From NCBI RefSeq assembly GCF_000143415.4, contig NW_003314385.1:380407-444406 (forward strand): a DNA stretch of 64,000 bases, written 5' to 3'. Position numbers and translations under genes: made by a program. This stretch comes from Selaginella moellendorffii (lineage: Eukaryota; Streptophyta; Lycopodiopsida; Selaginellales; Selaginellaceae). Under the pieces are notes generated by a model, which saw nothing but the letters and a program-made list of their open reading frames with translations, had not been told where the DNA came from and did not search any database. Positions 1-10,834 of the stretch are shown one piece after another; position 1 is the first letter of the stretch; each line of letters begins with the position of its first letter.

Positions 1-1065
1 AGTAGAACTTGCAGTTCGTTCGACAGAGCACCCTTCCTGTAAGGAACACTCCCGAGTTACTCTCAATCCTGGTGAGCAGAAAATTATCTAGGCTCTGTGT
101 ACCTATGCAAAATTACCGCGAGCAAAAGCTGGTGGGATTCCTCTGGGCTAGCAACAAAGGCCATGCTCCATATCGTTCCCCATCCATACGTTGACTCTGC
201 GTCATTTGCTACGTTACCCGGTGCTGGATATGTTATGGCCTGAAGGAAGGGTGTCAGGCAACTAGTACCAGAAAGAAAAACACACTAGCCTTCTCGACGA
301 CATTCTCCCCAGCTGCAACAGAGGTAGGAAATATTGCTACCAAATCTTCGATAGCAGAAACCGCTACAGCGCGAGATCTGTATCACAAAAGGTTTCCTAT
401 GAAATAAAACGTTCGACTTTATCGCACCTGGAGTCGACAGCAAGTAGCCATCCGAGCTCGCGAAGAGAAGTCCCGGGATGAGAGAGATGAATTTGACTGA
501 CAGCCACAAACCTGTAAAAGAGAAAGAGAAAACAGGTAAGAAGAGCGAAAAAAACCTTGATTTTTCTAATTCCATGGTACCTGTGCAGATCGACACTGAA
601 AGTCAGGAAGGAGAGTTTTCCGGAATCTGAAAGCAGCACGAGTAAGTCCTTGCCGTAGGTCTATGATAGAGAGATGGAACATTAGTTAACAGTAGACTAT
701 AGCACAGTACATCGTTCTAAAGCATAGAATTTTATCTTACCTGCGAGTAAGGAGCTCGACGATGTTCATTCCAAGGGAGCAATTTCATGTCCTTGATGAT
801 TCCAAACACACTCTGCTCACACACCGGCTGCACGCTCCCATCTTCGACGAGCACGACAAGCTCCAGGGCGGTCTCCTGTGCGCAAATTCCAGCTCAAAAC
901 CAAGATAGATGGAGCTCCTACCTTGCCGAAGACCACCTCCAGCATCAGCGGCGATCGAATGTGGCCGCACACAGCATAAGAGACGACGCTGCTCTTCTGG
1001 AGGCATTTGGCGAGATAGAGAACCTCGCTGTCGTCCTCGGCAGCGCTCGCGTCCTGGACTGCCAT
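1..1065 (-). CDS. CPSF-A subunit-like protein (DDB1/CPSF160/SF3B3 family), 5' part, seven exons, runs off the window
   Basis: Reading the minus strand gives a continuous spliced product. Exons are 1065-922 (ATG at 1065), 875-741, 660-581, 511-428, 377-290, 239-103 and 36-<1. Phases match at every junction. Readable segments include EVLYLAKCLQKSSVVSYAV, VFGIIKDMKLLPWNEHRRA, DLLVLLSDSGKLSFLTF, AVSAIEDLVAIF and GTIWSMAF. These resemble, from memory, the N-terminal beta-propeller of plant proteins annotated as CPSF A subunit (the At3g11960 group), distant relatives of CPSF160, DDB1 and SF3B3. Such proteins are nuclear scaffolds of WD-like propellers; the exact complex for this branch is not established here. 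All introns are short. The intron at 289-240 appears to use a GC donor. A GT alternative ending the exon at 269 stays in frame and adds seven residues that fit the family less well. Only about the first 210 residues of a much longer protein are present. Confidence 0.8.
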
Positions 1066-1314
1066 GGCTTTGCGAACTTTAGGGCATTATGTTAACCTAA
1101 AATGTCTACGAATATTCCCACTTTTACCCTTTCATTTTATAAGCAATGTTTTAAGAGACATTGGAATCGACAATGGAGTACGAATATTTCCAACTGATTC
1201 TTGAGATAATCCCGCATCAGCATTAAGACTTCATCTGTAGTCGTCATGGAATCTCTCTATTGTTTCATATGTTTATCTGGGATCCTATAATGGAGCATTG
1301 ATAGAAACATTTTA
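1066..1314. other. intergenic; presumed promoter of the CPSF-A-like gene
   Basis: About 250 bp between the start codon of the CPSF-A-like gene (reading left) and the stop of the lectin gene (also minus). No gene or recognised element seen. It must hold the promoter and 5' leader of the gene to its left and the 3' end of the lectin gene. Confidence 0.4.
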
Positions 1315-2226
1315 TTAAATCAAGCAAACTTTTGTGGAAGCCCACATTTGGTATATCCATGGTTTAAGATGGAATATTTTTTGATAACTTGCATATAAAA
1401 CTAATCTACAATCATCTTGAAGTATTAAATATGAATTTACAAAACAATTTTTAGTTTTGCAATTTGTATTTGATGCCCATAAAGATTGCTCATTTTCTTC
1501 ATATAGAACTAGATTACCATCTTCCTGGAGCCTCAACTTACAATTTGTACCTCTATTTGCAGTTTTGGTAGACCATAATATAAGATTTTTATAATATAAT
1601 ATTAAATTACAAATGCTATTTACATATAAATGTGCTTTTCCATTTGGGGAAATTAAAAAAGAATTTTCTGACAAATACTGACGTGGCATATTGATATAGC
1701 CACTTATTAATGTACTAAGAAAAATATTACATTTAAGCATGTTACCAACTGAAGTTAATAATTCAGGTCTACGAGGGATATAATTTCTTATCATATATTG
1801 AAAAGCATAATGTTCAGTAACAACAGTAACATAAGAAGCAGCAACATTTACTATTTGACTATAAGCTTCTTCCAAAAGTGCACCTAACTCACCTCTTATA
1901 AGAGATCCAGGATCAGTACCACCAGCTGCATTCATTGCACATTTTGCAAATGATCGTTCAACTCTGCTATAAATCCAAAGACTAATAGCAATAGTTGTAC
2001 TAGTTCCATCGTCATTTTCAAATACAGCTGTACCATCTTGTCTTTGACCTCTTGGATAATTATCATTGGCTATGAAAGCAATCATTCCTCCAATACCATT
2101 TAAAATCGCACGAACAGAGTCGTCATCTAATGCATTTAACTCACCATAATCAATTTGATAAGAGGATTGTACTTGTGAAAAAAAACTAGATAATAAAAAT
2201 AAATTAAAAAAATAAATAAAATTCAT
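1315..2226 (-). CDS. secreted two-domain protein: unknown N-terminal domain plus GNA/bulb-type lectin domain
   Basis: A 303-residue intronless reading frame. Residues 1-22 form a hydrophobic signal peptide (MNFIYFFNLFLLSSFF then SQVQSS). Residues of about 23-165 form a domain I do not recognise. From about residue 170 the protein is a GNA-type mannose-binding lectin beta-prism. The middle repeat keeps a good QxDxNxVxY sugar pocket (QEDGNLVLY); the first and third are degenerate (CNLILY, QDDCRLVLY). Such lectins usually bind mannose glycans outside the cell, often in defence. The fusion partner gives no function by itself. A broken paralogue with the same two-domain order lies at 5006-5890. 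The coding sequence is AT-rich compared with the PPR gene between them. The start is the first ATG, directly before the signal peptide. Confidence 0.75.
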   Translation of the reverse strand: MNFIYFFNLFLLSSFFSQVQSSYQIDYGELNALDDDSVRAILNGIGGMIAFIANDNYPRGQRQDGTAVFENDDGTSTTIAISLWIYSRVERSFAKCAMNAAGGTDPGSLIRGELGALLEEAYSQIVNVAASYVTVVTEHYAFQYMIRNYIPRRPELLTSVGNMLKCNIFLSTLISGYINMPRQYLSENSFLISPNGKAHLYVNSICNLILYYKNLILWSTKTANRGTNCKLRLQEDGNLVLYEENEQSLWASNTNCKTKNCFVNSYLILQDDCRLVLYASYQKIFHLKPWIYQMWASTKVCLI

Positions 2227-2469
2227 AATTAGTAATATGTAGTACTAAGATTTTATTATAGTAATTTTCTTGACAACCCCCTTATCCCATATCCATATAT
2301 ATGTAGTATTAGCTTGTATTTTAACGTTTCATACAATCATTCAAGTAAAATAAAAAAGTGGTGTAATCCTTGAGAATTGCTTCATTATTAAACGACAAAG
2401 GCGGGGAAGAAGGCGGGAAGCTCTCTGGCGGAAGTCTAAGAATATAAAAATGTCCCAAACTAAACTTAG
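2227..2469. other. intergenic, upstream of the lectin gene
   Basis: AT-rich to about 2380, then a short G/C-richer stretch. No coding sequence recognised. It presumably contains the lectin promoter (read to the left). No repeat unit recognised. Confidence 0.35.
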
Positions 2470-2795
2470 AGTAATCTTGTCTATCCAACTGGATATCACT
2501 CTGGAGCTCCAGGCAACCTTGTCCACGCGACACTGTCTGCCGGCTCAGCTCTCCAGATCTTGCAATGGTATCTGCCATGAAACCATAGAGCTCATAACTT
2601 GGACTCAAGCCTCGGCTCTAAGTGCTCGGAACCGCAAATGCAGTGAGCTCGTCAGGCTTGATGCCATCAAGCACCATGAGCTGGAAGAAATGAAATGAAT
2701 CTTGCATTAGACCATTCTGGACATACGCCTGGATCATAGAATTATCGAATGAAAAACGTTGCCAACCTCCTGCACAAGCCAGCGGCCGTCCCATA
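2470..2795 (-). pseudogene. truncated, internally deleted copy of a PPR gene 3' end
   Basis: On the minus strand this matches the last part of the PPR gene at 55696-57558 almost base for base in blocks (for example 2561-2620 against 55891-55950, and 2640-2745 against 56040-56145), with several internal deletions that destroy the frame. The recognisable translation is SPSYELYGFMADTIARSGEL, which in the intact gene reads SPSYELYGFMADIIARSGEL. It lies tail-out beside the PPR gene that starts at 2850 on the other strand. It is a duplicated fragment, not an expressed gene as far as can be seen. Confidence 0.85.
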
Positions 2796-2849
2796 GGTAT
2801 GTCAACCTAAGAAGTTCCCACTGTTTTCAGTGGCTTCACGGAATATGTT

Positions 2850-4745
2850 ATGCCCGTGAAATGGCGCGACGAAGAAACGCTCCATTACCTCTCGCGAGCC
2901 GTGAGATCTTGTGGGATCAATCGGGACCTCGCGGAGGGCAAGCGCATCCACGCAAGAATTCTCGAAGGAAGCCACAGCAAAAACAGGTATCTCACCAATC
3001 TCCTCATCGAGATGTATGGGAAATGTGGCAGCCTCGAAGACGCACAATCGGTGCTCGACTCCATCGACAACCCAAATCGCTTCTCCTACACGCTCATGAT
3101 CCAGGCGTATGCCCACAGCGGCCACGCCCGGTTCATGCGCCAGGCGCGATTCTTGCTGGATCGAATGCCTGAGGCCGACGCTGTCGCAGCCAACATCATG
3201 ATCAAGGGATACATACGACTGGGCGATCTTTGCAGCGCCCAAGAGATCTTTGACCGGATGGATCACAAGACGCTGGCAACCTCAAGCCTCATGATCGCGG
3301 CATATGCCCAATGTGGGCATCTCTACGAATCCTGGAACTTGTTCTTACGAATGGAAAGCCGGGACTTTCTTATCTGGACGGCACTTGTGACTGCGTGTGC
3401 TGATATTGGTAAACTCGACGAAGCTCTTCGAGTGCTTCATCAGATGCCCAAGTGGGATGTTGTCCCGTGGACTGTTGTTCTTACAGCATTTGCCCGGATT
3501 GGGCATTATGATTCTGCTAGAAGACTATTTGATAGTATGCCGTACACAGATAGGATCTCTCAAAATGCAATGCTCAATGTGTATGGACAAGATAATAGAA
3601 CTCATGAATTGAAACAGCTCTTCCACAACATGCCCGAGCGGGATATCATAAGCTGGACTTCTATGATGGCTGCAAATGCCACACAAGGTAATGTGGACGA
3701 TGCGCGAGGCTTGTTTGACAGGATCCCGCAGCGGAATACTGTGGCATGGAACACCATGATCCAGGCTTACGCCGAGAAGAAAAACCTCCATGAGGCTCTC
3801 TCGATGTTCATGGCGATGGAGCAGCCGGATGTCATCTCCTGGACGCACCTTATTGCTGCCTTCTCTGAAAATGGATTCCTTGATCAAGCAAAGTTCATGT
3901 TTGACAGGATCCCTCTGCGAGATATGGTCTCTTTCAATGGAATGCTTGCGGCTCTCCTCAAGAACGATCGTCTTGACGATGCCAAGGCAATGTTTAATGA
4001 GATCCCGGAGAGAAACCTGGCATCCTGGAATCTCTTGATCGGTGGGTTCTCGGACCGAGGAGAGCTTGACGCCGTGAAGCATTCGCTGGAGATAATCCCG
4101 CAGCGAGACTTCATCTCGTGGAACTCATTGGTGGCAGTCTATGTCCAAGCTCATCAGCTCGACCAAGCAAAAGCCGCTTTTGACGAGCTTCCCCAGCGAG
4201 ATTGGTCGTCATGGAATCTCTTAGTCTCGGGTTACGCTCAAACAGGAAAACTCCAAACAGCGGCACAATGGTTCGGTCGAATGCCGCAGTGGAACGTTGT
4301 CTCATGGAACGCTCTCATCGCTGGTCATGCCAAGCATGGCGTCGAGTCGATTGCATTGAATCTCCTCTCGAGCATGAGCCTGGAAGGAGTAATACCAGAC
4401 TCAACCACATTTAGCAGCGTTTTGGCCGTCTACAGCCACAAAGGGATGCTGGCCGCCTGCCGAGAAATCTTTGGACTCATGGTCCGAGACCACTGGATCG
4501 ATCCGAGCTTACAGCAGTTTTGCGGTGTGGTGGACGCCTTGGGCCGGAGTGGCAAGCTGAGTGAGGCTGAGGAGCTTGCGTCTGCCATGCCTTATTTGCC
4601 AAACCGTGCGGTATGCAATGCACTACTCGGTGCGTGTAACATCCATAGCGATGTGACTCGCGGTGAGAGAATGGCAAGCTGCGCAGTGGATGTTGCTCCA
4701 AGCTCAGGTACCTCCTACGTGCTCTTGTCCAATATGTCCTCTTGA
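2850..4745 (+). CDS. pentatricopeptide repeat (PPR) protein, PLS/SS type, no DYW domain
   Basis: A 631-residue intronless frame. After an N-terminal segment with the usual land-plant signature (KNRYLTNLLIEMYGKCG, about residues 47-63) it is made of about fifteen tandem helical repeats of 31-35 residues. Most carry the S-type pattern F-x-x-[IM]-P-x-R-[DN]-x-x-S-W-x-x-[ML]-[IV], for example PERDIISWTSMM and PERNLASWNLLIGG. The C-terminus (about residues 565-631, ending SYVLLSNMSS) looks like the beginning of an E motif that stops early; no DYW deaminase follows. The PPR gene at 57558 ends at the same point (YSLLANM). PPR proteins of this class bind organelle RNA one base per repeat and act in RNA editing or processing in plastids or mitochondria. 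An organelle target is assumed; I see no clear transit peptide. The next downstream ATG is far inside the repeats, so this start is preferred. Confidence 0.92.
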   Translation: MPVKWRDEETLHYLSRAVRSCGINRDLAEGKRIHARILEGSHSKNRYLTNLLIEMYGKCGSLEDAQSVLDSIDNPNRFSYTLMIQAYAHSGHARFMRQARFLLDRMPEADAVAANIMIKGYIRLGDLCSAQEIFDRMDHKTLATSSLMIAAYAQCGHLYESWNLFLRMESRDFLIWTALVTACADIGKLDEALRVLHQMPKWDVVPWTVVLTAFARIGHYDSARRLFDSMPYTDRISQNAMLNVYGQDNRTHELKQLFHNMPERDIISWTSMMAANATQGNVDDARGLFDRIPQRNTVAWNTMIQAYAEKKNLHEALSMFMAMEQPDVISWTHLIAAFSENGFLDQAKFMFDRIPLRDMVSFNGMLAALLKNDRLDDAKAMFNEIPERNLASWNLLIGGFSDRGELDAVKHSLEIIPQRDFISWNSLVAVYVQAHQLDQAKAAFDELPQRDWSSWNLLVSGYAQTGKLQTAAQWFGRMPQWNVVSWNALIAGHAKHGVESIALNLLSSMSLEGVIPDSTTFSSVLAVYSHKGMLAACREIFGLMVRDHWIDPSLQQFCGVVDALGRSGKLSEAEELASAMPYLPNRAVCNALLGACNIHSDVTRGERMASCAVDVAPSSGTSYVLLSNMSS

Positions 4746-5005
4746 TAATAATTTAAAAATGTTTCTGTATTATTCTTGAATTCTTAGGCTACTATATATT
4801 ATATGCTTGCAAACCTGGAAAAAATATTTTTATGTATTTTTATTACTAGTAAAATTATAAAAGTAGAGAAAAAAGATACTGGAAGAATTAATAACATATA
4901 AAAGGAAAGAGATATTTTATTTTATTGAAGGCTGATAGTTTAAATTGACTTATGCTATTTTTCAATGTGGCAATTAAAAGTAATATTAAATATTTAATAC
5001 AAATT
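4746..5005. other. intergenic, AT-rich
   Basis: Shared 3' flank of the PPR gene (plus) and the lectin pseudogene (minus), which converge here. No gene or repeat recognised. Confidence 0.4.
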
Positions 5006-5890
5006 TCAACAAAATGATTTTGAATCCCATGCAGGTTTGAATTTGGGATTACTACTAAACGTTTTTTGATATGCATAATATAAGACTAAATTACAATCAT
5101 TTTGCATGACTAAATATGCATCTTGATAACAATTATAATAATTACATTGAGTATTTGTAGCCCAAACAACAATTTTATTATATGAATATAAAACTAAGTT
5201 TCCATCTTCTTGTAATCTTAAAATACAATTATTTCCCTTAATTAAAGTTTCTGGAGACCATAAATGTTTATCCTCTTTATATACACCTAAGTTGCAATCA
5301 AAACTCAAATATAAATATACTTTTCTATTTTCTGAGACTAAAAAATTTGTTGATAATAAGTATTGATGAGACATATCAGTATAACCACTTATTAAAAAAC
5401 TTGAGAGAATGTTGCATTTAGTATGTTTCACTAAAACTTGTTGCCCTATTTGATGTTGCCTATTGTAGTTTCTAATAAAATAATAAATAATAAATCTTTC
5501 AGTAGTTATAACAATAAATGAGGCAGCAAAATTATATATATCAGCAGTAGACTCATCTAAAATATTTTCTAATAAATATCTTACATTAGAGCCTAGAGTT
5601 CCTCTTCCTCTATAATACTCAACACCACAAATCTCTCCAATTGTATCTAGAAGGAAAACACCAAATCCAATATATGTTTGTCTTCAACCTATATGTGTAG
5701 CTATTATATGCCCATGAAAACTTTGACTTTGTGGAATTAAATCATTTGGTATTTTACCAATGGCACTTCTAATCCCTTGTAAAATAACATATATAGTGCC
5801 TTCGCCTAGTACATTACTTTCTCCAGTTTCAAAATCAATACTTTCAGAAATTACAATTATTAGAATAAGAAATGGAATAATTCTATACAT
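5006..5890 (-). pseudogene. paralogue of the GNA-lectin fusion gene, with one in-frame TGA
   Basis: Same strand and architecture as the gene at 1315-2226: signal peptide (MYRIIPFLILIIVI), unknown N-terminal domain, then a GNA lectin domain with repeats DCNLGVY, QEDGNLVLY and QNDCNLVLY. The frame is continuous from 5890 to 5006 except for a TGA at 5684-5686, near residue 69. Downstream of the stop the same frame still aligns with the intact copy, so no frameshift is needed. A single nonsense change and the conserved downstream frame point to recent inactivation. Read-through or a sequencing error are the alternatives. The two copies flank the PPR gene at 2850-4745. Confidence 0.85.
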
Positions 5891-6318
5891 TACAGTATAT
5901 CAATATATAAGTTAAGAGAAATAAATAAACTAGTTTTACTCTTTAAAAATTTATAGAATATATGTAAACATGGTCACACATACACAGAGATAATACATAC
6001 ATACATACATATATAGCTTCATTTATTTAGCTTCATTGTCTCTAGCTTCATTTATTTCTTAAACTTCAAATTCTTTCTCTTTGAATATCTGAAAAACTTA
6101 TTTTAATTTTTTTACTGTTTCTTAGGTAATATATTTTATTATGAAAATTGTACTATTATTTATTGACAAATGTAAAAAATACTTTTATTATTTAACTTTT
6201 ATTATCATAAGCTATTATAATAGGATATTAATTCCAGTGCATAAATTAACTTCTTGTGTTAGAATTAAGCATGTTTAATAGTATATGAGGTCTCTACATA
6301 CAAATGTATATATATAGT
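5891..6318. other. AT-rich intergenic stretch with a small TACA microsatellite
   Basis: Upstream of the lectin pseudogene and left of the retrotransposon block. Contains a short (TACA)n/TATA run near 5990-6015 and a repeated AGCTTCATTTATTT. No gene recognised. The boundary with E0 near 6319 is abrupt, and the outer part of the E0 5' LTR is missing. Confidence 0.5.
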
Positions 6319-6639
6319 GGGGGGTTCCAAGGGATAATGGTTGGAATGCATGTCTAACCATCTGAGATGTTAATTTGACTTTTGCTGGGCTGTATTACTC
6401 TTTGTTTTGTGTTTGGTTTAGGTCTAAGCCCAACTTTTACATTGCTTTAGTCGGTGGGGTACCTTCCTTGTCGCGTTAGACCATTAGTATGCCAAAATTG
6501 TGCCAAACACCATCTGACACCATTTTGTATGTAGATGCTAGATATGGGGAGCTTATGCTTATAAGATTAAGAGTGTATTGGACCCTCATTTCGTAGTATA
6601 ATGGGCTTGGAGTTTGAATCCAAATTCAAGTGCATTACA
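6319..6639 (+). repeat. E0 5' LTR, 3' portion only
   Basis: Matches the last part of the E1 LTR from GGGGGGTTCCAA to the end at TTACA (6639). It is followed by TTTGGTATCAG (6640-6650), the initiator-Met tRNA primer site. The upstream two thirds of the LTR are missing. Confidence 0.85.
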
Positions 6640-8130
6640 TTTGGTATCAGAAGAATTGTTTTAACGATTCCTATACAACTTTTGTCAGATTTTTTAACTC
6701 AAGTTGCATACGCAAAGACTTTTCTAGTAGATCTAAAGTGACATGTGTAGGATTAGTTAGATTGCACCATTCAGTAAGAATGTTATATGTATATTCAGTT
6801 ACTGATAGAGGTATGCATGTAGCTAGCGAGATGGTGAAAAGGAATTGTGTTGATGATACTAAAACCTTAAGATAGGTGAATCGGGAGGAGGAAACTCTTG
6901 CTAGAGATGTTGCAAAAGAGGCTAAGGTTGAGTCAAAAGAGGAAGAGTCTAATGTTGCAACACTACAACATACGGCTCAAAAAATTGAAATTGAGAATTT
7001 GCAAAGGGAAGTTCACAAATTGAAGAAGGAGAACAAGAAAAGGAAGAAAGAAACTAAAGCAAGTAAACCAACTAAACTTAAGCAATATAACTCCTTTTCA
7101 AGTTCTGAGGACGATGAAATTCTGCAACCACCCTTAGTTGCATAAGTTTCAAAGTTCAAACTTCCAAAACCACCCAATTTTAGAGTCATATGGGACTATC
7201 AGGTTTTGGAAGATTAGGTCTACAATATCGAAAATTATTTAATAGCGGCAAATGTAGATGATCATATGAAAGTTGCGTGTGCACAATCCTTTCTCACCGA
7301 TCATGCCAAAACTTGGTGGTGCCAAGTTTGTGCTGAAAAAGGGCAAACTAGAAATTGGACCAAGATATGGTCTTGTATTTATAAGGAATACTTGCCAAAT
7401 GATCTTGGTCTAAAACTTCGTGCAAAGCTGTGGTGATTAAAGCAGCAAGGGGACCTTATACAGTACATTAATGCGTTTGTTTAGAAGTGCATTATGATTG
7501 CAAATATGAGTGATGAAGATGCTTGAAATTAGTTTTTGGAAGGTTTAAATTCACTTTTTTGTAATGAGATTTTGAAGTTTAAGCCAAAAATGTATCTGCA
7601 GTGTAAGGAGGTAGTATAACAAGTTGCCTTTAGTCACTCGCTCATAAAACAATATCAACAACCGTATGCTGGTACCTTAGACAAGAATAAAAACTCTAGG
7701 AATAAACAAAGTGATCAGAAATAGAGGGTGGAAGGAAAGTTTCACCTTGGAGGCTCACAAGCAAAGGTTAATAAAGGTGGTGGTTGACGACCACCAACAA
7801 CTTCTTTTAGTCCTAAGTCCTTTGTTCCTCCTCCTGGTGGGTACAAGCAGCAGTAACATGTGAAACCTAGTCCTAGTGGAACAGATAGTGTGGGTCATTG
7901 CTTCTATTGTGGAGAGACAGAACATAGGTCATTGGAATGTCCCAACAAGCATAAGACAAAGTCTTGTGTTAATGTCATAAGGGAAGATAGTGATGGTGAA
8001 GTTGATAAGGTTGATGACTTGGTCAATGCAAATTATGAGGAAGAGGAAGTGAGTTACTTTTGTTACTTTCCTCAAACTTTTCTCGCAGTCTATGCAAATG
8101 CTGATCTGTTGATGTATCTGGTATACTTAG
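6640..8130 (+). pseudogene. E0 gag remnant
   Basis: Degenerate copy of the E1 gag. Recognisable parts are the [10 protein letters not shown] coiled segment (about 7020-7060), the capsid region around 7240-7620 with many stops, and an intact-looking zinc knuckle CFYCGETEHRSLECP near 7900. The match to E1 stops at ATGTATCTGGTA (about 8130), just before the protease, where foreign sequence begins. The protease resumes at 17125. No function expected. Confidence 0.85.
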
Positions 8131-9777
8131 TCTTGGTGGCCCTGCGCCTTGGCTAAGGATGGTGATGTCCAACTTGGTTGGTTAAGGTTAAGATGTTGGT
8201 ACCTGTACTATAGCTTTGTCTATGAGGAGGTTGTGTACCGATATGAGTTCATCTCATGGTCTTCACTTTCGTTTTGGCTGAGTGTTGATCATGCATAGCT
8301 AGCCTCTTCAAGGCATGCTCAGAGCTATTGACTAGGTGTGCTAGTGAGCTTATTGTGGTTGAATTGGATTCGAGTGGTCATTTAGTTTGTGCTTGTCTAT
8401 GAATTTTTATCTCGTACCTGGGGTATCACGTTCATATTGGGCAAGTATATAACTTGATGACAAGAGTTGGTGTTTGCGTCTTGTGAAGGCAAGTTGAGGA
8501 GTGATTGTTAGTTGCTTTGTGACTAGTGATTACTTGTAGACTTCGTCAAGGACCGTTGACACTTGCTTTGCTCGATGATGATTTAACAGTGATGGGCTTG
8601 CTTTACCGGATGGTGTTGCGGAGGATCGTGTCATTAGGCTGGCGTGGTTTTTCCATGTTAGCATGTCAATTCCTTTGTCGATATCATTTGGTTACGTTTG
8701 GTCTATAGTGTTGGATTTCATTGAGTCTTTGATGTGGTGATTCACTCCCTTCATTAGTTTGTACTGGCTTTCGAAAATGGAATGGTTTTCGAGCAAAGTG
8801 ATCAACAGATTAGCCATTGGAAAAATCTAAGAAAATTTGTGGAAAATTTCCCATCCTAGAGAAAGAATGACTCTCAGTCCAGGAATGCAAACTTTCAAGA
8901 CTCAACCAACTTCCTCCTACTAACAACTTCACATAGGTTCACCTCAACACAAGTTCTCATGACCAACAATATGCTTAAGCATCGAACATCTTTGCCCATT
9001 TAACCGATATCCAACACCGACATCCGCAAAGTGCTAAATGAATATCTAAAACTTGATCACGAAGACCACATCTTTGGATATCCACATTGCACTAACACTC
9101 TTCTTCAATCACCTTCAAGATTCAATGTGAAGTCAAAACACTAACAAGAAAAATGACATGGAAAATCAAGCTCTAAGGAAAATTCCTCATCACTCGAATC
9201 AACAATGCCACTTCCACTAACACAAGTGCTAGCGATGTCAATGCATCAACCTCACACCTTCTCCATCCAATAATCTACTCCAAGTGCTAACGGATCAATA
9301 GATGAGCTATAGCAAATGAATGCTACAACCCATTCCCAACACCTTATGGGCAAACCCTCAAGGAAACAAGGTACCAACATAAGCTTAGCATAATGAACCA
9401 CCATTGAGAATCCAGTCAAAGCTACTACAATGCTACTTCGTGCAAGTAGACTAGCTTCTCCATCAACCACTTTGGGGTTGATCATCATTTACCCAAGCAA
9501 CTTCGTAAACACATTGCTCATTATCACATGGATATGATATAAATCACAATGACTTGATCATCAATTGAGTAACGCAATGAGCAAGGCTTATGTCATTACT
9601 TCAAACGTTTATGTGAGTATCAAATGCCAACTCGATTCGACAAAATGCAACATAAATGCCACACTCCACCGATAGAGATTTACAACACCCAACATCACTA
9701 ACTTTTGTTCACCACACGGGCAAGCTCATGCCACTCTCTTTCCGACCAAACTCAAAACTAATCCAACACCAAGCTAC
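8131..9777. repeat. rearranged fragment of E2-type internal sequence
   Basis: 8131-8750 matches the reverse complement of about 43625-44250, while 8750-9777 matches about 44505-45530 in the forward direction. The two halves are therefore inverted relative to each other compared with the copy inside E2. The right end stops at AAGCTAC, directly before the E1 LTR; in the E2 copy the same sequence continues as AAGCTACTCAAGGAG. No coding sequence recognised. Confidence 0.75.
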
Positions 9778-10694
9778 TGTCGCGAATGTGACTTCGGGTA
9801 TCGAAAGATACTTGTCGGCTAGTCCTTACGGACACTCTTTCCTTACTGCCATGACGGCAGGAGGTCGGTACAGTTGGTTCCCTTTATCGTTCCCACTTGA
9901 GCTAGTTGAGAAACTGGTCAATGACCGTGCACTTAAATTGGATAAACATAAGGTAGGAACCCTATGTGTTTCTTGCTGAGCATACTCGGCCTGGTTTGAG
10001 AAACTCGTATCATTGGCTTGCACTTGCTAGTATCAAGAACCCCCGTGATATTGAGACTAGTCCCTCAATATTTACTAGATGATAGCTTACCGTGTTTGCC
10101 AAACACCCTCGCTATCACGCCTTTTGTGTTGGTCTCATTTTGGTCCCAAATGCTATTTATGGAAAGTGTCTAGATTAGATCATTTGGCATATCTACGGAA
10201 TGTAGAGATCAGCCTGAACACAATGGTGTTTGTCCCGTGTCCAAATTCACAATCTAAGGACATTCCATACTTAGTAAGTTTCGGACTTGTCCTAGAGACT
10301 AACTCCTGGTACTAAGGGAGGCTTGGGGTGAAAGCCCAAAGCGTATGTCCCTCAAGGGGGGGGGGCTATGGGGGGTTCCAAATGTATAGTAGGGATAGTG
10401 GTTGGAATGCATGTCCGACCACCTGAGACATTAGTTTGGCTCCCGCTGGGCTGTGTCGCTCCTTGTTCTGCGTCCGGCTTGAGTCTAAGCCCAAGCTCCA
10501 CGCTGCTCTAGTCGGTGGAGTACCCTCCTTCTCGCGTTAGGCCACCGGTATGCCAAAATTGTGCCAGACTCCGTCTGACACCATTTTGCGTGCAGGTGCT
10601 GGATACGGGGAGCTGGTGCTCGTGGGATTGTACCGGACCCTCGTTTCGTAGCGCAACGGGCTTGGAGTTCGGCTCCAAATTCAGGTGCGCTACA
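9778..10694 (+). repeat. E1 5' LTR
   Basis: Starts TGTCGCGAATGTG and ends GTGCGCTACA. Contains a G run near 10360-10370 followed by GGTTCCAAATGTATAG, a block shared with the other LTR families here. Should carry the promoter and polyadenylation signals. Confidence 0.95.
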
Positions 10695-10696
10695 TT

Positions 10697-10708
10697 TGGT
10701 ATCAGAGA
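10697..10708 (+). other. E1 primer binding site (initiator tRNA-Met)
   Basis: TGGTATCAGAGA, two bases after the LTR. It matches the 3' end of plant initiator tRNA-Met (TGGTATCAGAGC) at 11 of 12 bases. Confidence 0.9.
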
Positions 10709-10834
10709 AATTGTCTCAACGATTTCTATCCAACTTTTGTCGGATTTTCTGACTCAAGTTGCATACGCAGAGACTTTTCTAGTAGATCCGAAGCGACCTG
10801 TGTAGGATTAGTTGGATTGCACCATTTGGTAAGA

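Noticed and set aside
9-194. Small plus-strand gene at the left edge
   Set aside because: It is antisense to two exons of the CPSF-A-like gene, which explain the sequence better.
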